Below are positions 59,838 through 64,000 of a stretch of DNA of 64,000 nucleotides, piece after piece. The stretch lies in contig JAEVLN010000014.1 in the NCBI GenBank assembly GCA_018350325.1, positions 1,142,001 through 1,206,000 of the forward strand. The letters run 5' to 3'. A program made the position numbers and the translations under genes. The stretch comes from Globodera rostochiensis (lineage: Eukaryota > Nematoda > Chromadorea > Rhabditida > Heteroderidae). The notes below the pieces were generated by a model. That model saw only the letters and a list, made by a program, of their open reading frames with translations, was not told the origin of the DNA and ran no database searches. Numbering within the stretch: position 1 is the stretch's first letter; each line of letters starts with the position of its first letter.

Positions 59838-60155
59838 TCCCTATGGCACATAAATTGATTTTGACATTAAAACTTTCACAGATAATGCCAAAAAGACACT
59901 CTCTAAAAGAAAAAGAAATGAATGGATTTTTAAATTTCCAATCAAAAAATGAAGCCTTTTTTTTGTCTCACCGCCCCCTTTATGGGTGGTTCCGAAATTG
60001 GAAAAACAGAAAATAAACAGCGACAAATAATAAACAATAATAACCAAACAGAACAAAAGGTCAGTTAAGCCTAACCGGATATTTTCTTGAATTTGGAACA
60101 GTACAGTCAGAGTCTGTTTGGGACCTTGGACGCAAATAATAAATAAGGTTGTGGG

Positions 60156-63100
60156 TCAGCCGAGGAATGGCTCAATGTTCATCTCCAGCGCCGAGCACGG
60201 ATTGGTCAAGGCGAAGTTGCCAAGCACCGTCGGGTGGAGCACACCGAAAGTGCCAATGCGCTCGCCACGGTACAAAACGTTGGCACACCGTCCGTCAAAA
60301 TAGCTGGGATCTGAGGAAGGAAAGAAAATGCCATTGAATTGCTTTTTTTGAAAACTTTGTACGATTTAAAACAAACCGTCCGATTGGCGTATGCAATAGC
60401 CCCCGGTCCGATCAGACTCAGCCGGCTCATAGGCAACATCCAACATTTGCATAATGCGATCCAACAGACCGTGGATCACCTCGAACGAGCCGCACTTGCT
60501 GTAGAACACGGCGGCCAAATGACGCTCATTTCGACAATTTGTGTCTGCATTTTTCAAAAAATCAATTCCCCAAAACAATTTCCATGGTGATTCATGAGTA
60601 GCCCAGCAAAACCAACCCTGGCTCTGATCAATGTGCACAACGTCCTGCACCTCGAAGAGGCGGAGAGGGAGTGCCATGTCCTTGTTGTTGGCGATGGTCT
60701 TCAAAATGCCGGGCAGCAATGAGTTGCGCACCACCTAAAACATAAAAATGAATCGGTTTGGGTTGGTGGCGGCGGCACCTGAAATTCGATGGTCTTTGGG
60801 TTCGAAATGTGCACCAACGTCTCCATGTCGTGCTCAGGTCGACGCATTTTCAGGCCAGCATCCTCCGCGGAACAGAGCGCAAAGGTAAGCACCTGAAAAT
60901 TGGAGTTCCTCCAAATAATAAAAATAATAATGTGCGACCAAACTCCTCCAAATTCTTTAAAAATACTTTTTGAGTACCTCAGTCCAGCCGGTGCTGACCA
61001 ACTGAAGACGAAGCTGGTCGGACAGTTTGTTGAGCGGAAAGGGTTCCGCCACGGTGTTCGATTGGGGCAGCGCCGGCGGAATTGCGTTGAAGCCAAAGGC
61101 CAACGCCAAATCCTCGGCCAAGTCGCACTCGTGCAGAATGTCGTGTCGGGTGGGCGGCACTGTGACCTTTTTAAGGGTTAAAATAACGAAATGAACAAAA
61201 CGGTGCAACAGTCCGATCACTTTGTGCATACTTTGATCATCGGCCGTTTCTGTTGCTCCTCTCTTTTAACCATCAGCATCGTTTTGTCCTCGTCGCTCAG
61301 CTTCAACAACTCCAACGCCTTGCCAATGTCCACGGTCTGTTGCTGCTCTTTGATCGGCACACATTCCAGCGCCATTTTGGCCAACAATTGCACCGCTTTG
61401 TCCGTGGCAATGTCCGAAATTCCAATTTTGGCGGTCAAACTCTGCACATCGACCAAATGGTCACGATAGCACAACGTCTGAACAAATTGGTTGATGTCAA
61501 TGGATGAGTGCATATTTCACCCACTGGATAAGTGTCGAAGGTGCCATTCGGATGAACAATTTGGACGGGCTCAATGCTGGAACAAAGCAAAATGTGTTAA
61601 GATTGAAATTCCGCTGGCATCCATCAATGTACCAGAACGGTCGCGCACAATACTGGCCGAACATGGTGACCAACGTGTCCAGCACAATCTCCAATTTGAT
61701 TAGATCAGTGCCGGTCACCTCGATGAAAATGTTGCGCGTGTTCAGCGTTATTTTGGAGTGATCGGAGTTGATGATCGGCGGCATTGAGCACACGACCCCG
61801 TCCGCGTCCAAAATCACCGGGTATAACGGCTTGTCACGAATGATGTGCAAATATTCGCGCAGATGCGAGTCCGCCTAAACATTTTTGAAATTTATAAAGT
61901 CCAAATCACGAATAAGTGGGGTTTTAGAAAACATAAAATAACCAACAAAAACAAAATTGAAGATTGTACGCACATAAAGTTCCATCTGTTCAGTGGCGCT
62001 CATCGCCCGACTCTGATTGAGCGGCTTGAAAACGATGTCACGCGGAGGACGAGCGCAATATTGGAAAGGGCCTGAAATGGAATAAATTTTACCAAAAAAA
62101 AAAAAATCATTCTAAAGATCGGCATTTTTTATGAAAAAATTCTCTCTACCAGTGTTAGAAAATTTTGTGTAACCTTTGATAGTGTCCAAATCGTGGGTGC
62201 CCATGGAGACCAATGTTCGCTTTCGGCCAATGTTTTGGTGCAATTTGTCTTGCAGGTCGATGAACGACGCATAAGCATCCGCGTCGAAGTGAACACCCCG
62301 AAGAACGGCCCCAACCACAAAGGGACGCACATTCTTAACCTGAAATTGGCGTTATTTTTGTTAAAGGAATTGAGTCCATTTTCCCTTAAAACTTTTTTCT
62401 GACGCCTTGCGCAACCATTAATTAAAATTGTTATATTAATCAACAACTTAAACCAACTTTCTTAAAAATTTGCTCTCAATGCTGAAAGTTTCCCTTATTT
62501 TAGTGTCCTTTTCCGTTGTCTTACCGATTTGTCGACCACAATTTTTAGCGCATTTGGAACAGAGGCCACTTCATAAATGGGCGGTTTGGTTCTAAAAAAG
62601 AATGGAATAAATTCCTTTTTTTGACATTTTTGCCGTAGTTGCGAGTCCTTAAATGGAAGGGGACGGACCGAGCCAAGTTTCTAACAATCGGCATGGGTGC
62701 CCGAGGATGAATATTTTAATTATTGTTAAGACAAATTGCAGCAAATGCCATGCCCTGATCGGCGAGTACACCCGGGCCGTCCGTATCTGGGGGCAAACGT
62801 CTTTGCATAAGCCAATTTTATGTTTTTTAAAAATTCTGAATAAAAAGCGGTATAAATAAGGGGTTGGGTCAAAAACAGCTTTTTTAGTCGCATTTTTATG
62901 GCTTCTCGATGTCACAAAACTTGAGGACCCATACCCAATTAGCACCTAAAAAGGAATACCATGCCAAACCAGTCCAACTCTTTCTGCGTCTAACGCACTT
63001 ATTTTGGAAGATGAGCAGTGCGCGAGTCAATCCTTCTACGCATAGCAAATCGTACCGATTTGCGGGGATTTCAATTTTGTACAACTCATCCTCCTCGCCC

Positions 63101-63293
63101 GTCTTCTCGTCCTTCTCAATTGACTAAAGCCCAAATTTTGCTCACAAAATTAAAAGGTCAAATAATTAGATTTTGTTACCACATCGTCCACTTCTAAGCC
63201 GTACTGAAAACAAAGATCGTCGACTTCCTGTTGAGGGAGGGAAGTGCCCAAATGTTTGTCCAACAGCCGTTTCTTCACAGAAATTGTCGGCAT
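60156..63293 (-). CDS. FARSB: Cytosolic phenylalanine-tRNA ligase beta subunit
   Basis: Thirteen exons, 63293-63180, 63123-62999, 62591-62525, 62339-62174, 62071-61974, 61874-61633, 61576-61525, 61477-61232, 61166-60978, 60892-60779, 60734-60617, 60544-60377 and 60310-60156, join in phase to 617 aa. Motifs are [111 protein letters not shown] and [13 protein letters not shown]. The full eukaryotic beta chain is present (B1, B3/B4, B5 and the catalytic-like domain). With the alpha subunit it forms the alpha2-beta2 enzyme that charges tRNA-Phe. Confidence 0.97.
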
Positions 63294-63780
63294 TATAAAT
63301 ATTATTTTTTGACGTACGGATACAATTCAACCAACTAAATGAACTAAATTTCCGTTGATAGGCAAAAAATGAATTTAAATTCCAAAAGATGGTAATTTTG
63401 GGGATTTTTACGCGCGTGTAATCGACAATCATCGACATTCAACTCCCGGGACTAGATTTTTTGACTGCGAAATTTGAATTGTGACATTTTGCCAACAATT
63501 TATCCAGCGAAAAAAGTAATACAATTCTCCTCAACGAGAGCTCTTACATACAGTATATGTACATAGAATGTATGAGCATAAAAATACACACAAACCCCTA
63601 ATTACTTACGGCTCTATAGAAAAATGTACATCGTTTTTTATAATGAACACTTTAAATGGCACCAAACGCATAAAATAAATACAACAATAAATGGCACCAA
63701 ACACATAAAATACTATAAATACAACACACGACAAACACATGCACATTTTTTGGATATCCCAATAAATCATTCCGCCCTCC
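63294..63780. other. Short intergenic region
   Basis: Upstream of PheRS-beta and 3' of the partial gene. AT-rich, with a GGCACCAAAC(G/A)CATAAAAT motif occurring twice (63658 and 63695). Confidence 0.5.
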
Positions 63781-63939
63781 TCAATTCACGTAATTGGACA
63801 ACACAGCGTAATACGACGGAGCATTCTCAAGTGCTCCGTACTTTGCCCTTGTCCGTCTCTCCTGCACCGCCACCACCACCAAATTGACTGGAGCGAGCAG
63901 CAAAAACGCCAGCAAAGGATAAGTCCATTGATAATTGTC
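63781..63939 (-). CDS. Last exon of a membrane protein (partial)
   Basis: Acceptor TTCTTCAG at 63940, phase 0, then 52 codons and TGA. The peptide has one membrane span (YPLLAFLLLAPVNLVVVAV), a basic stop (QERRTRAK) and a short tail ending YYAVLSNYVN. The rest of the gene lies beyond the window edge. The family is unknown. Confidence 0.65.
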   Translation of the reverse strand, partial: DNYQWTYPLLAFLLLAPVNLVVVAVQERRTRAKYGALENAPSYYAVLSNYVN

Positions 63940-64000
63940 CTGAAGAATCGGTTGGACCCAATTAGAGTTTGGACTTGAGATTCGATCGAGAATCTCGATC

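Overview
The window is nuclear DNA of an animal, most probably a nematode and, by inference, a plant-parasitic tylenchid such as a cyst nematode. The evidence is gene structure and content: small genes packed on both strands, short GT-AG introns plus an unusual share of GC-AG introns that are needed to keep frames open, a two-domain 32-kDa galectin of the nematode LEC-1 type, an IL-17-receptor-like SEFIR protein, and a degraded SPRY gene of the RanBPM/SPRYSEC-like kind that is abundant in cyst nematodes. No bacterial operon, phage or CRISPR array is visible. All gene models were built by eye from splice sites, codon phase and family conservation.

Layout. 0.2-12.3 kb: a DUSP-fold-like gene (-), a C2H2 zinc-finger gene (-), the IL-17-receptor-like gene (-), and mitochondrial ribosomal protein S16 (+). 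13-26 kb: a short membrane orphan (+), a hAT-type MITE, DDI1 aspartyl protease (+), galectin (-), a secreted Cys-rich orphan (-), annexin (+), a signal-peptide/TM acidic orphan (+), and ribosomal protein L34 (+). 26.6-32.5 kb: KDM4/JMJD2 histone demethylase (-). 33.4-41.4 kb: a frameshifted SPRY gene, then methylcrotonoyl-CoA carboxylase beta (+) enclosed by a roughly 0.84-kb inverted repeat, then a mariner-like MITE. 42.3-46.4 kb: an MPP10-type U3 snoRNP gene (+) with an internal 36-bp minisatellite. 46.4-52.8 kb: a gene-poor, repeat-rich tract with an inverted partial copy of the SPRY gene and a 977-bp hAT-like foldback element with a perfect 8-bp target duplication. 52.8-64 kb: an EGF/TM gene (+), a small NC-x-HW protein (+), TMCO1 (-), phenylalanyl-tRNA synthetase beta (-), and the last exon of another membrane protein (-).

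Most recognised genes are housekeeping (translation: RPL34, MRPS16, PheRS-beta; ribosome assembly: MPP10; leucine breakdown: MCC-beta; ER calcium leak: TMCO1; proteasome shuttle/protease: DDI1; chromatin: KDM4). They are not a functional cluster. The most informative parts are structural: the inverted repeat around MCC-beta, the two SPRY copies that share one frameshift, the non-autonomous transposons with readable ends, and several splice sites that break the usual rule.
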